From Perognathus longimembris pacificus (taxonomy: Eukaryota > Chordata > Mammalia > Rodentia > Heteromyidae): DNA of 64,000 nucleotides. The stretch's first letter is position 1, and every line of letters starts with the position of its first letter. The notes below the pieces were generated by a model. It was given only the letters and a program-made list of their open reading frames with translations, ran no database searches and was not told the origin of the DNA. Of this stretch, positions 45,845 through 57,981 are shown one piece after another. Both the position numbers and the translations under genes were made by a program. The stretch spans positions 30,377,626-30,441,625 of the forward strand of contig NC_063188.1 of assembly GCF_023159225.1 (NCBI RefSeq). Direction: 5' to 3'.

Positions 45845-47400
45845 TGTTTTATTAATTTATTTAATTATTGTCAATGTGATATACAGAAGGGTTACAGTTT
45901 GATACATAAGGCAGTGAGTACATTTTGTATCAAACATGTTACCTCCTCCGTTATTTTTCTCCCACCTTTGACCCTCTCCAATTCCTCCCCCACCCCAGTT
46001 GTACAGTTGGTTTACAGTATACTGTCTTGTATGTATTACTATTGTATTGGTTCCCCTTTTACACCTTGTCTCTCCATTTTGATGTTCCCCTTCCCTTCTC
46101 CAGTTCCGATAAACATATACAAAATACCCATGGTACCAAAATCAGTTACAGTGACATCAGGGGTAAGGACCATGCGGAAGAAAGACAAAAGAAACAGGCA
46201 GAATTTCACATGGTACATTGAAAATAACAACAACAATGATAAGCCACTTATTTCTTTTTTTCTTATTTATTGCCAAGCGGTTACAATTTCATATGTTAAG
46301 CCTTGGGTACATTTCTTGTACTGCTTGTTACTGCCTCCCTCATTCTCCCTTCCCCTTTCCCTCTCTCCCCATGAGTTGTTCAGTTGGTTTACACCAAATG
46401 GTTTTTGCAAGTATTGCTTTTGGAGTCGTTTGTCTTTTTATCCTTTGTCTCTCGATTTTGATATTCCCTTTCACTTCCCTAGTTCTAATACCAGTACATA
46501 CAGTATCCAGTGTACTCAAATAAGATACAGTGATAGTGCGGGTACAACCACAGGAAGGGGATACAAGAGGACCATCAACATTAGAAGATATGGTTTCACA
46601 TGGTATGTTAAAAGTAATTACAACAGTGATATAACAGTCGTTTCTATAACATGGAGTTCATTTCATTTAGCATCATCTTATGCATTCATAAAGGCATGGC
46701 TATTAGACTCTTGTGACTATTCTAAACCTGTGCTAATTATTCCCAATAAGGGAGACCATAGAGTCCATGTTTCTTTGGGTCTGGCTCACTTCACTTAGTA
46801 TAATTTTTTCCAAGTCCTTCCATTTCCTTACAAATGGGGCAATGTCATTCTTTCTGATAGAGGCATAAAATTCCATTGTGTATATGTACCTCATTCTCCT
46901 GATCCATTCATCTACTGAAGAGCATCTCGGTTGGTTCCATATTTTAGCTATGACAAATTGTGCTGCGATAAACATTGTGCTGCTGGTGGCTTTAGTGTGT
47001 TCTTGTTTGTGATCTTTTGGGTAGATGCCCAAAAGTGGGGCTGCTGGGTCATAGGGGAGCTCTATGTTTAGCTTTCTGAGGAATCTCCATACCATTTTTC
47101 AGAGTTAAGCCATTTATTTCAATAACTTGGAGAGTTCATTTCACTGAGCATCATTTTATGTGTTCATATGAATATTGCCATTGAACTATTGTTATCATCT
47201 GCTAGGACCATCCTAGAAGTGTGCTAATTATTCCCAATGAGGGAAACCAAAGAGTCTATGGTTCTTTGGATCTGGCTCACTTCTGTGAGTATGATTTTTT
47301 CCAAGTCTTTCCATTTCTTTATGAATGGGGCAATGTCATTCTTTCTGAAAGAAGCATAGAATTCCATTGTATATATGTACCACATTTTCTCAATCCATTG
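45845..47400 (-). mobile_element. Old L1 3' end, split by a younger L1
   Basis: Minus-oriented old L1: 3' UTR 45845-46254 ('gtgatatacagaagggttac') and, after the younger insert, 47107-47400 carrying the ORF2 end ('tggttctttggatctggctc', 'ttccatttctttatgaatgg'). Confidence 0.88.
46255..47106 (-). mobile_element. Younger L1 nested in the old L1
   Basis: 5'-truncated copy: 3' UTR from 46255, ORF2 C-terminal 120 codons open on the minus strand at 46733-47095. Target duplication 'aagccacttatttc' (46241-46254) and 'aagccatttatttc' (47107-47120), 13 of 14 identical. Same orientation as its host. Confidence 0.93.
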
Positions 47401-47527
47401 CACATGCCTACTTCTTTAGGTCAAAACACTCTATACCATCTTTGAATCTTTAAGGTATTTACAAATGCAAAATGTCATTTTTTAATTTTTGTTTAACACT
47501 TAAAATTCAAGTTGTTGTTGTTTTGCC

Positions 47528-47717
47528 AGATTTGGGGCATGATGAGCTCAGGGCCTGGGACTGTCCCTGGGCTTCTTTTTGCTGAAGGCTAGCAGTCTAC
47601 CACTTGAGCCACAGCACCACTTCTGGCTTTTTCTGTATATGTGATACTGAGGAATAGAACCTAGGGTTTCATGCATGCTAGGAAAGCACTCTACCACTAA
47701 GCTACATTCCCAGCCCC
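47528..47717 (-). mobile_element. ID-dimer SINE
   Basis: 'ctcagggcctgggactgtcc', 'tgctgaaggctagcagtcta', 'ccacttgagccacagcacca', 'gctacattcccagcccctca': reversed dimer. Confidence 0.92.
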
Positions 47718-47924
47718 TCAAATGCAAATTCTGATAGAAGTAATATAAACCAGATACAGCCAATCTGAAATAACCAGAGCTATTTCCAGGTGTTTCGATT
47801 TTTATACCATATGTAAGATAGCCCAGCCGTACACTCTACACAGCAACAGCTACTGAAATCTCAGGTCAAATAACTCTTCAAAACCATGTCTTGTGAACTA
47901 CTAAGACCTAAGTCTGAGTTGGAT

Positions 47925-48136
47925 GCCACTGGCTCACACCTGGAATCCTAGGTACTCAGGAAGCTGAGAGCTGAGGACGAGAGTTTAAAGTCAGCCTAGG
48001 CAGATGAGTATGAGGGGCTTTCTGCTATAATTAACAAAAAAAAGCTGAAAGTTGTGGTATGGCTCAGGTAGTAAAACACCAACCTTGAAAAAAGCTAAGT
48101 GACAGTGTGAAGCCATGAGTTCAAACCTTACTTCTG

Positions 48137-48138
<2 letters not shown>
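47925..48138 (+). mobile_element. B4-type SINE
   Basis: 'tgccactggctcacacctgg', 'ctaggtactcaggaagctga', 'gtggtatggctcaggtagta', 'aagccatgagttcaaacctt', running directly into a CA tract. Confidence 0.85.
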
Positions 48139-48184
<46 letters not shown>

Positions 48185-48252
48185 ACAGACAGACAGACAG
48201 ACAGAGAGAGGAGAGAGGGAGAATTGGGAGAAAGGGAGAGGGAGAGAGAGAA
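48139..48252. repeat. (CA)n then (GACA)n/(GA)n tract
   Basis: CA units at 48139-48180, then GACA and GAGA units to about 48252. Sits where the SINE A-tail should be. Confidence 0.93.
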
Positions 48253-50654
48253 CAAAGTCTGATTCACAATCAGAAACTATAAACACTTAGAATTGTGTGA
48301 AAGTATAGTGAGGAGCAGTAGCTAATTTTTTTTAATAAAAGTATTGAAAATTTAAATGTCTTATCCTACTTGATCTTCAAATTCAGGCCACTGAAATCAG
48401 GTTCCAAATGAATTGGAATGCTAACTGCCAATAGGTAGAAAATGGTAACCAGGAAAAAAATAAAGAACTACAATATTTTCAGAAAGGATGCCTATGGAGA
48501 GAAGTCCACATGATTTGGCTTTAATATAATGTCACCAGATAGCAATATTTGGTCTGATTTGTTGGCAGCTTGATAGATGGTCTGATAGTGGGCAGCATCA
48601 CAGAGATATTGAATACACTGAAAGGTTTGTTCATCTCAGACGAAAGTGAGAGGACACAGAGCCAAGGCTGTGTCTCTTGCCACTATATGTTTTGTTCTTT
48701 ATGTTGGACCCTACCAAACTTGCTTCATTTATAAAGCATTCTGAACTCATGCTGAATTAGTGGGAAAAATTGAATGACATTTGTTTTTAGTGTCCCACAG
48801 TTCTCCTAAACTAGATGATGTAACCAAAGTACTTATTCAAGTAAATGATAAATTGTGGAGTAATTTCTTATAATCCATTTATTGGAAGGTATTTTTTTTC
48901 TTTTTGGGATGGTACTTCTAAATAATAGAACATGGGAAATAAAATCTTACTGAAAATTCAGATGCCATGAAAGAAAAAGAGGGAAACCAAATTCAAGGAA
49001 CTGCACAAGAATGTGAATCATACCAGCCAGGCTCTTTCAAGACGAACGTTTTAAACAGAGAAGTTACTCATTTATTGTGCATATCTTACTGGCAGAAAAT
49101 ATAATTGTCATATTATTTCCTCCTTAGCCAACATTTTATTATTTATTATGCATATCATCACATGTAATACAAACATCTCATGTAATGTGCTTTAAAATTC
49201 CACCTACTATCAAATGACTACAATAAAATCTGAAGAATTGAGCAGGAAACTGCAGATATTTGATATAAATAACTGTTCAAACTGGTTTCTACTGCCTACT
49301 GGTTTTTAGAAATAAATGAATATAAATTGTTAGTCTTGTGGACATCAAGCCAGTCACAATGGAAAAGACACAGTCCCTTTCTAGTTTATGAAGTATTATG
49401 TCACCCCCATGATTTAGGACATCCTCAGGGCTTTTACTTTCTAAGAATAATAAAGCCACCACATATGGCACTACTTCTGAACCCCAAAGGAGAGCATGAC
49501 AAGAAGGCTCTGCAATATACATATTCACATTGCTCAGCTCACCTATGATCAGAAGCAACAAGAAGTCCATATCTATTCTTTCATCATTCAATTTCCTTCC
49601 ACCTCTGGTAGTAGCATCGACCAGTGCTAACCTCTAACTGAGAATGTCAATTTTTCTAATGTTTAATGAGAGCTATTGATTTCAAGGCTCATAACATTCT
49701 GGAGGAACCCTGTTGTTAAGAATGGATCATTAACTCTTCACACAGCTAGTGAATGGCTGTTGGATTAAAGTTCTCATTAAGTAAGCAGAAGCCAAAACCT
49801 TTGAAATAAGCAACAAGATGATCCAATTTATGGATAAATGTTAATAGGCTGTTCCATCACTATTGGAAGAAATGAGTTAGTTCTTCAGCCTACAGATGCT
49901 GGAGAAAACTTCTTGCCCCTTCTGTACTAATATAAACATTTTTGTGTAGATAATTCTGTCCTAGGGCAGTCTAAGCCACTCACATCTCCCACCTTTACAC
50001 CAAAAACAGGATACCCATTACTATAAGTTTTCATGGGAAGGAAATGAAGTAGAGGAAAAGAAGACTAAAGACTCCCCCAAATTTTCCAACAATTATAAAA
50101 TTCCTTTTGTATAAATGTCTGCAACTATAAAATTCATAAAAAATAGGTAATGTACTAAAAAGGATAAAACTATTCTTTCTGTAGTCTCATACCTTAAAAA
50201 ACCTTTCGAAGATAACTATCAATAGGCAAGCATCCCACAGTTAGTATAGTGATTATAAATTCATGATGTTCTAATGCATTTATGGAAACTAATTTTGCTA
50301 CTCCAATTGTAAGGTTCATGTTTAACATAACAGAATATTTTATTTTGATGAGGCCGAAGAGGCTTTTTATTTTAAGCTTCCACTCAGTTCACCAACATCC
50401 TCACCAGTATTCATGACAACACCTCAAGAGAATACTAAAAACTCTTTTTCCAAGGCAGACCACAGTGCTGCAAGTGTTTCAAATGGGGTTCCAATAGACG
50501 GTTTACTCTCTGGTTTTGGTGCTGCAATCTAGAGCTACAACCTAGAATGACAGCAAATAGCATTCACTACCTAGCCTTTGACTTAATGATGAACACTGAA
50601 GATTACTGACTGATATATCATCTCTTGATCTTATTGTGTTAGTACCTAATTTTA
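48253..50654. other. Long unrecognised interval
   Basis: About 2.4 kb, no gene, RNA or young repeat recognised. The overlapping frames at 49289-49591 (minus) and 49327-49548 (plus) contradict each other and have no domain. Confidence 0.4.
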
Positions 50655-50945
50655 TAGACTTTAGAAATAATTGGTGGTGAAAATGTGGAAGCCTGTGAAT
50701 TGCTAGTAGGAATATGAAAAGGTTTAGCCATTTGGGGATGCAAAAAATTAAGAATAAAGTTGCCATAAATAAGATCCAGCAATTTTACTTCTGGGAAAAT
50801 AATGAAAACAATTGAAAGCAAAGAACAGAGAGCAGGGTTACTCATAACAACCAAAAGTTAGAAACAACACAAATGTCTATGAGTAGACAAGAAACACTCA
50901 AAGTATATAACAATGGAATATTATTCCATGCTACATAAGGTAAAA
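50655..50945 (+). mobile_element. Old L1 (L1M-type) ORF2 remnant
   Basis: 'attgctagtaggaatatgaa', 'aggtttagccatttggggat', 'atccagcaattttacttctg', 'aacaatggaatattattcca' follow the end of ORF2 in ancient L1s. No open frame. Confidence 0.8.
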
Positions 50946-50964
50946 ATGGAGGGGGAGGTGTTAC

Positions 50965-51175
50965 AAGTATGGTGATTCATGCCTGTAATCTCAAAGGCTT
51001 GCAGGACTGATAGGAGGATTCTGATTCTAGAACAGTCTAGGCAATGTTAGTGAGAGGTTCACAACCAACAAGCTGGGCCTCACAGTTTTCAACTGTAATC
51101 CCAGCTGCATGTGAGATGGAATTAGAAAAACTGTAGTCCAAGGCCTTCAGGGAAAATCATATAAGCCTATCTAAA
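50965..51175 (+). mobile_element. B1/B4-like SINE, diverged
   Basis: 'gtgattcatgcctgtaatct', 'gaggattctgattctagaac', then a second, B1-like stretch 'taatcccagctgcatgtgag'. Exact structure unclear. Confidence 0.55.
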
Positions 51176-51178
51176 CTG

Positions 51179-52225
51179 TCCATAAAAGAAATGCAAATCA
51201 AAACAACATTGAGATTCCATCTCACCCCAGTAAGAATGACCTATATCAAGAAAACTAACAATAACAAATGTTGGAGGTGATGTGGCCAAAAGGGGACCCA
51301 TCTCCATTGTTGGTGGGAATGTAAACTGGTTCAGCCACTCTGGAAAGTGGTATGGAGATTCCTCAGATGGCTAAACATAGAGTTCCCCTATGACCCAGTA
51401 GCCCCACTTTTGGGCATCTACCCAAAAGACCACAAACAAGAACACACTAAAGCCACCAGCACAACAATGTTCATTGCAGCACAATTTGTCATAGCTAGAA
51501 TATGGAACCAACCCAGATGCTCCTCAGTAGAAGAATGGATCAGGAAAATGTGGTACATACATACAATGGAATTTTATGCCTCTATCAGAAAGAATGACAT
51601 TGCCCCATTCGTAAGGAAATGGAAGGACTTGGAAAAAATTATACTAAGTGAAGTGAGCCAGACCCAAAGAAACATGGACTCTATGGTCTCCCTCATAGGG
51701 AATAATTAGTACAGGTTTAGGCTAGTCACATCAGAGGATCACAAGAGCCCAATAGGTATACCCTTATGAGTACATTAGATGATGCTAAGTGAAACGAACT
51801 CCATGTTATGAAAACAACCGTTATATCACTGTTGCAATTACTTTCAACATGTGATGTGAAACCATAGCTTCTATTATTGATGACCCTCTTGTATCCTCTT
51901 TCTGTGGTTGTACCTGCACTATCTCTGTATCTTATCTGAGTACATTGGAAACCGTGTATACTGGTATTAGAACTAGGAAACTGAAAGTGAATACCAAAAT
52001 TGAGAGATACGGGGTAAAAAGACAAATGACTACAAAAGCAATACTTGCAAAAACTGTTTGGTGTAACTGAACTGAACAACTCTTGGGGGGAACGGGAAAG
52101 GGGAGGGGGAGGGGGGAATGAAGGAGGAGGTAACAAACAGTACAAGAAATGTATCCAATGCCTATTGTATGAAACTGTAACCTCTCTGTACATCAGTTTG
52201 ACAATAAAATTTCTTTTTTAAAAAA
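51179..52225 (+). mobile_element. L1, 5'-truncated
   Basis: Begins in late ORF2 ('ccataaaagaaatgcaaatc'); 120 codons open at 51347-51709 up to the normal stop, then a complete 3' UTR with a G-rich run (52084-52117) and 'acaataaaatttc' tail. The start of the fragment has a frameshift relative to 51347. Confidence 0.93.
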
Positions 52226-52226
52226 A

Positions 52227-52310
52227 GGGCTTGGAACTTGGCTGAAGTGGTAGAATGTTTACCTGGCAATTTCAAGTCCCTGAGTTCAAACCCTAATACC
52301 ACTAACAAAT
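52227..52310 (+). mobile_element. ID monomer SINE
   Basis: 'gggcttggaacttggctgaa', 'gtggtagaatgtttacctgg', 'ccctgagttcaaaccctaat'. Directly follows the L1 A-tail, a common landing site. Confidence 0.8.
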
Positions 52311-52334
52311 GGGAAACAGGAAATGAAACTGAAG

Positions 52335-52448
52335 CATGTAACATCACAGATAAAATTTGAAAACATTATGTTAGGTGAAATGAGCCAGTTATGAGGGGAC
52401 AAATATTATGTGATTCTACTTGTATGAGACACATAGAGGTCATAATGA

Positions 52449-52452
<4 letters not shown>
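52335..52452 (+). mobile_element. Old L1M-type 3' fragment
   Basis: 'gaaaacattatgttaggtga', 'aatgagccagttatgagggg', 'tgtgattctacttgtatgag'. Ends at the TA repeat. Confidence 0.7.

Positions 52453-52497
<45 letters not shown>
52453..52497. repeat. (TA)n microsatellite
   Basis: About 22 TA units. Confidence 0.95.
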
Positions 52498-52499
<2 letters not shown>

Positions 52500-52639
52500 C
52501 TACAACTCAATTGCAAAAAAAGCCATAAATATTCCTATAAAATATGGGAAAAGAACTGAATCAATACTTCCAAAAAAGATAACTACATTATTTGAAAACA
52601 TATTAAATAGCTAACCCTTAGTCAAATTTAAGTCAATTC

Positions 52640-53280
52640 CACAATAATATATATTCTCACAGCTCCTAGAATGGCTAGTATTTAAAAAGGTAAGGCTATA
52701 GAAGAAAAGGAACCCTTGTTTCTGTTGGTTAGAATGTAAACCATGATGAAAAACAGTACAATGGGCCCTCAGAAACTTAAATATAGAACTACCATATAAA
52801 TTAACAATCATACTTGTGCCTATATACCCAGAAGAGTTGGATCAGGATATTGATATGATATTGCCATATACACATTCCATGCAACATTATTCACAGAAGC
52901 CAAGACATGGTAGCAACCTAAGTAGCCATCAACAAATGAGATATTATTCAGCCTAATAAAAAAGGAAATCCCATCAGATCTGAAAACATGGATGACACTG
53001 TAGGATGCTACACTAAAAAACATAAGCCAGACAGATAATATTTGATACTACTCAGATAAAAAAATCTAATATTCAAATGTATAAAAGCAGAAAACAAAGG
53101 AATACTGTACAGGCCAGGGAGCAGGTGTATATGTTAGTTGAAGATTAAAAAGTTTCAGTTATATAAAACCATGAGTCCTACAGCTCTACTGTATTTTATG
53201 ATTAATATTTTCCTGAGGATAGATCTTATATTGGGTGTTCTTTAAATAAGAAAACAAACAAATAAATAAATAGTGGTAAG
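52640..53280 (+). mobile_element. Old L1M-type ORF2 end and 3' UTR
   Basis: 'atggctagtatttaaaaagg', 'tgttggttagaatgtaaacc', 'cacagaagccaagacatggt', 'catcaacaaatgagatatta', 'acataagccagacagataat'. Ancient family order, many stops. Confidence 0.85.
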
Positions 53281-53516
53281 AATAAAGTTTAAAAAATAAA
53301 CTTTAAAGTTCATGGACATGTTTACAGCATAAATTACAATAACAGTTTCATTGGTATGTACATACCCCCATGTTTGTTAAGCTGCATGCACTAAATAAGT
53401 ACTTTTATGTGTTGAAAGATACTTCAATAAAGTGCTTTCTTCCCAAATAAAATACGGTTCTCCAGGGACTGAGGAAGACACTCTTGGGAGTTGGGAATTG
53501 ATGTTTAATATGTTCA

Positions 53517-53536
53517 GACACACACACACGCACACA

Positions 53537-53575
<39 letters not shown>
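53517..53575. repeat. (CA)n microsatellite
   Basis: About 29 CA units with two interruptions (CG, AA). Confidence 0.95.
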
Positions 53576-53577
<2 letters not shown>

Positions 53578-53734
53578 CACATCTTAATTTGTGCGTACCT
53601 GATAGCAGGACAACCAAATGAGTTAAGAGATTAGTAAAGCATTTTAGGGGAAGAATGGCTAAAGGAAATCAGAATGTTTTGTTTGGAAGGGAAAGGACAC
53701 TGAATAGTGTTCACTAATTCTTCTTAACAGTATT

Positions 53735-53870
53735 ACAGTGGAATGGTCATAATAACTGCTAACTGCAGACTGAGAAAATGTATGTGCATCACCTCTTTTA
53801 CTTTTCCTAAAACTCAGCAAACAAGCTGCTATTGTTATTCTTAACATGAGTGTGACCATTTTAGTCTAAG
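53735..53870 (-). repeat. MIR fragment
   Basis: 'atcacctcttttacttttcc', 'ctattgttattcttaacatg' then 'agtctaagaaacagaa': reversed MIR order, diverged. Confidence 0.5.
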
Positions 53871-53954
53871 AAACAGAATATTTGCACAGTTAATAAATAG
53901 TGAAGATTATCACACTGATTATACATTCCTTATTTATCCCACTACCAAATATTG

Positions 53955-54116
53955 TTTGTTTGTTTTCCCCAGAGCAATTGTCACAACTTGAATCTATCTT
54001 ATTGGTTGTTCATTCCTCATCTGGACTGTAAACCTCAAAGGGGGAAGGATGCCTATTTACTGTTATTTCACATTATATCTCCAGTGCCTAGCACAGTGAT
54101 TACATATCACATAACA
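53955..54116 (+). repeat. L2 3' end
   Basis: 'ctggactgtaaacctcaaag', 'ggggaaggatgcctatttac', 'atatctccagtgcctagcac', 'agtgattacatat' is the L2 3'-end order. Confidence 0.8.
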
Positions 54117-54918
54117 AGCAATAAGACCTTGGGAGAGGGAAGCAAAGAGGAAGGAGAGATTAAAACTTGAATAGATCTAATCGGCACTGTGGTATTAATA
54201 TAGGCTGTGAGCACAATATTTGGATTAAATCCAAGATTCATTATCTGAAAAACTGACAACAATCACAATTCCATGTGGCTATGTCAAAGCAAGATATGCT
54301 TAAGAGCTCTTAAGATGTTTTCTTCCTCTGTTGGCCACCTCTGTGATGCAGCCCTGCGCACCATCCTTCCCACTGGAAACACTATGGCCAAGCATCTTAC
54401 CAACCAGAGCACACCTGGATTGGAACTTGTATACATAAATCCATATGTTTTTCTTGAGAAATGGACCTATCAGTGCAATTTTTCTACATTCCAGCAATTG
54501 TCAAACAAAACATGTCTAATTTAACCTCTGTCCCTGTGTTTTAATTAGTCTTCTTTCTAAGCTCTGCAGTGACTACATCATGAAAAACCGTTAAAATTAA
54601 AAGAACATTTTCCTGATTAAATCCCTTCTCTGCACTTCGAATCCTTCAGTTGTCTATTTATGACTCTGCACTTCATGTTACTGAGTTCTATTTCTAGGCC
54701 ACTAATATCATCTCATGCAGAGAGAGATGTATTCAGCTTTCCATGTGGTGTCATTTTTTTGAAGCAGTGAAGTTTCTTCTCCAATATCTTATTATTCCTT
54801 TTTTACAGAGAATTGTAGAACACATAAACCAACTGTCTTGAAGGAGTATTTCCTCTGTTTTGCCATTCCTATTACTGAATTCTAATGTTGAAGCGTGGAT
54901 ATGTATCTCATAATATAA
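54117..54918. other. Unrecognised DNA, possible L2 remnant
   Basis: Positions 54605-54700 ('ttaaatcccttctctgcact') could be another diverged L2 piece. Nothing else recognised. Confidence 0.35.
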
Positions 54919-54939
54919 GTGTGTGTGTGTGTGTGTGTG
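54919..54939. repeat. (GT)n short microsatellite
   Basis: About 10 GT units at the edge of the reversed SINE. Confidence 0.85.
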
Positions 54940-55365
54940 AACTTCCTGGGACTTGAACTCATAGCCTGGAGGCTGTCCCTGAACTTTTGTACTTAAGACT
55001 AGGGCTCTACCACAGCTCCATTCCTGGCTTTTTGGTGATTAATCAGATATAAGTTTCACAGACTTTCCTGCTTAGGCTGGATTTGAATCACACACTTTTT
55101 TTTTTAAATACAAGACTACAGGGAATTTAATGGCAGGGATGGGTTGGGGTGGGTGAGGGTAGGACTTGAACATGAAACAAGCTAGTTAAGTGTTAGAGGA
55201 TGAGTTCACTTTAGGTTAAAACAAAAAAAACTACACAAGTATACACAAGCATCCAAAATGTCACATATAAAAACATCAACACTGGCAGTATTCTTGTGGA
55301 ACCAGACTCTTGATCTCAGCCTCTAGAGTCACTAGAATGATAGGTGTGGGGTGGTGTATGGCTCT
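54940..55365 (-). mobile_element. B4-type SINE split by an insertion
   Basis: ID/B1 part 54940-55093 ('agactagggctctaccacag', 'cctgcttaggctggatttga') and B1 remainder 55303-55365 ('ttgatctcagcctctagagt', 'cactagaatgataggtgtgg'). About 210 bases of unrelated sequence lie between. Confidence 0.75.
55094..55302 (-). pseudogene. Probable retrocopied mRNA 3' end
   Basis: Minus-strand reading: unique sequence ending in an A-run (T-run 55096-55105 on the plus strand) with an ATTAAA signal (55126-55131) about 20 bases before it. It interrupts the SINE and has no L1/SINE resemblance. This fits a 5'-truncated retrocopy of a cellular transcript's 3' UTR. The parent gene is not recognised and a clear target duplication is not visible. 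Confidence 0.5.
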
Positions 55366-55588
55366 TGTGATATAGATTTTAAGGGAAAAAAATTCTCCCC
55401 TTTGGGGAAAATTTAGAATTGTCTGGTACTTGTGAACTTTAAGGTAAAAGAAAATATTTCTGTTTTATTTTATTTTCACATAAGCAGAAAATGGCTATCA
55501 AGAATCACATTTTTCTCCTTGGATGAGTTGCCCTGAAACCTATCTGAAATTTTTGGTGGGGCTTTAACAAATTAAAATTAACTGACTA

Positions 55589-57217
55589 ACGGCCTTTCTC
55601 TATGCTAACAACCCGAAGACCGAGGCTGAAGTCAGGAAAGCAACTCCTTTTGCAATAGCCCCCAAAAACATAAAATACCTAGGAATAACCTTAACCAAAG
55701 AAGTGAAAGACCTCTTTGAAGAGAACTTTAAAAGCTTGAAAAATGAAATTAAGTCAGAACTAAGAAAACGGAAAAACCTCCCATGCTCCTGGATTGGGAG
55801 GATTAATGTAATCAAAATGGCAATATTGCCAAAGGCTATCTACAAATTCAATGCAATACCCATTAATATCCCAACACCATTTTTTGATGAAATAGAGGAA
55901 GCAATCCAGAAATTCATATGGAATAATAAAAGACCTAGAATAGCAAAAACAATCCTAAGCAGAAAGAACAGTGCTGGAGGAATTACAATACCCAACTTCA
56001 AGCTGTATTATAAAGCTATAGTAATAAAAACAGCTTGGTATTGGCACCGGAACAGGCCTGAAGACCAATGGAACAGAATTGAAGACCCAGAATTAAACCC
56101 ACAGAACTATGCCTACTTAATCTTTGATAAAGGAGCTAAAACAATAGTATGGAAGAAAGATAGCCTCTTTAACAAATGGTGCTGGCAAAACTGGCTCAAC
56201 ACATGCAACAAACTAAAACTAGATCCTTATATATCACCCTGCACCAAAATCAATTCCAAATGGATTAAAGACCTTGAAATCAAAACAGGCACCCTGAAGA
56301 CACTAAAGGAAGGAGTAGGAGAAACACTTGGGCTCCTTGGCACAGGACAGAACTTCCTTAACAAAGACCCTGAAAGGCTACAAATCAAAGAAAGATTGGA
56401 CAAATGGGACTGCATCAAACTCCAGAGCTTCTGCACGGCAAAGGACATAGCTCACAAGATAAACAGAAAGCCCACAGACTGGGAGAAGATCTTTACCGGA
56501 CATTCAACAGACAAAGGCCTCATCTCTAAAATATATGCAGAACTAAAAAAATTACCTTCTTCCAAAACAAAACTGCAAAGAACCAATAGCCCCCTCATCA
56601 AGTGGGCTAAAGACTTACAAAGAAACTTCTCTGATGAGGAAATGAGAATGGCCAATAGTCATATGAAAAAATGCTCTACATCACTGGCCATAAAGGAAAT
56701 GCAAATCAAAACAACATTGAGATTCCATCTCACCCCAGCAAGAATGTCATATATCAAGAAAACTAATAATAACAATTGTTGGAGGGGATGTGGCCAAAAG
56801 GGAACCCTACTTCATTGTTGGTGGGAATGTAAACTGGTTCAGCCACTCTGGCAAGCAGTATGGAGATTCCTCAGAAGGCTCAATATAGAACTCCCCTATG
56901 ACCCAGCAGCCCCACTGTTGGGTATCTATCCAAAAGCCCACAAACAAAATCACAGTAATGCCACCAGCACAACAATGTTCATCGCAGCACAATTTGTCAT
57001 AGCGAGAAGCTGGAACCAACCCAGATGCCCCTCCATAGATGAATGGATCAGGAAAATGTGGTACATTTACACAATGGAATTTTATGCCTCTATCAGAAAG
57101 AATGACATTGTTCCATTTGTAAGGAAATGGAAGGACTTGGAAAAAGTTATACTAAGTGAAGTGAGCCAGACCCAAAGAAACATGGACTCTATGGCCTCCC
57201 TTATTGGGAATAATTAG
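55589..57217 (+). pseudogene. L1 ORF2, C-terminal 542 codons, uninterrupted
   Basis: Open from the first inserted base to the TAG at 57215. Contains the post-RT region and the Cys-rich tail ([16 protein letters not shown], about 56779-56826). The endonuclease and the RT catalytic motifs lie upstream and were never inserted, so it is inactive despite being open. The first ATG is at 55703. Confidence 0.93.
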
Positions 57218-57737
57218 TACAGGTTAGGCAAGCCATAGCAGAGCATCACAAGGCCCAATAGCTATACCCTTAGAAACACATAAGATGATGCTAATTGAAA
57301 TGAACTCCATGTTATGGAAACAAGTGAAATATCACAGTTGTAACTACTTTCAACGTCCTATGTGTATGTGTAGTTTCTATTATTGATAATGTTTTGTATC
57401 ACCTTCCTATGTTTGTACCTACACTATCTCTGTAATCTTATCTGAGTATATTGGAAACCGTGTTTACTGGTATTGGAAGTAGGAAATTCAAAGGGAATAC
57501 CAAATTCGAGAGACACAGGGTAAAAAAAGAGAAATAACTACAAAAGCAATACTTGCAAAACTCTTTGGTGTAAGTGAACTGAACAACTGGGGGGGGGAGG
57601 GAAAGGGGGGGAGGGAGGGGGGCATGAGGGACAAGGCAACAAACAGTACAAGAAATGTATCCAATGCCCAACATATGATACTGTAACCTCTCTGTACGTC
57701 AGTTTGATAATAAAAATTTGAGAAAAAAAAATAAAAT
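55589..57737 (+). mobile_element. Young 5'-truncated L1 with exact 15-bp target duplication
   Basis: 'aaaattaactgacta' occurs identically at 55574-55588 and 57738-57752. The insert starts within the ORF2 RT/post-RT region, has a full 3' UTR including a G-rich run (57589-57623), and ends in an A-rich tail. The perfect duplication and unbroken frame make it one of the youngest L1s here. Confidence 0.97.
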
Positions 57738-57752
57738 AAAATTAACTGACTA

Positions 57753-57981
57753 GGGTAACTGGTTTGTGTGGCTCTTTCTGCTATCTATACAGGCTTAAGA
57801 GTACAGTTATAATTTGAAATGACATGACCCATAGTTTTTGGATGCTCAGGAAAGTGATCAAGCTGAAATTTGGATGATAGTAGGAAAATGCAGTCATGTA
57901 CAAGAAAGTCAAATATCAGCTGTGTATCAATATTTTTAGTGTTCTCATCTGTGATAAAGGGGGCTATTGGTTCTTCGCGGT
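57753..57981. other. Spacer between two L1 copies
   Basis: Short single-copy-looking DNA with nothing recognised. Confidence 0.5.

Noticed and set aside
45797..46798. 333-codon plus-strand open frame
   Set aside because: It is the antisense of two nested L1 3' UTRs and an ORF2 end. L1 antisense strands often stay open because of their A-rich sense strand.
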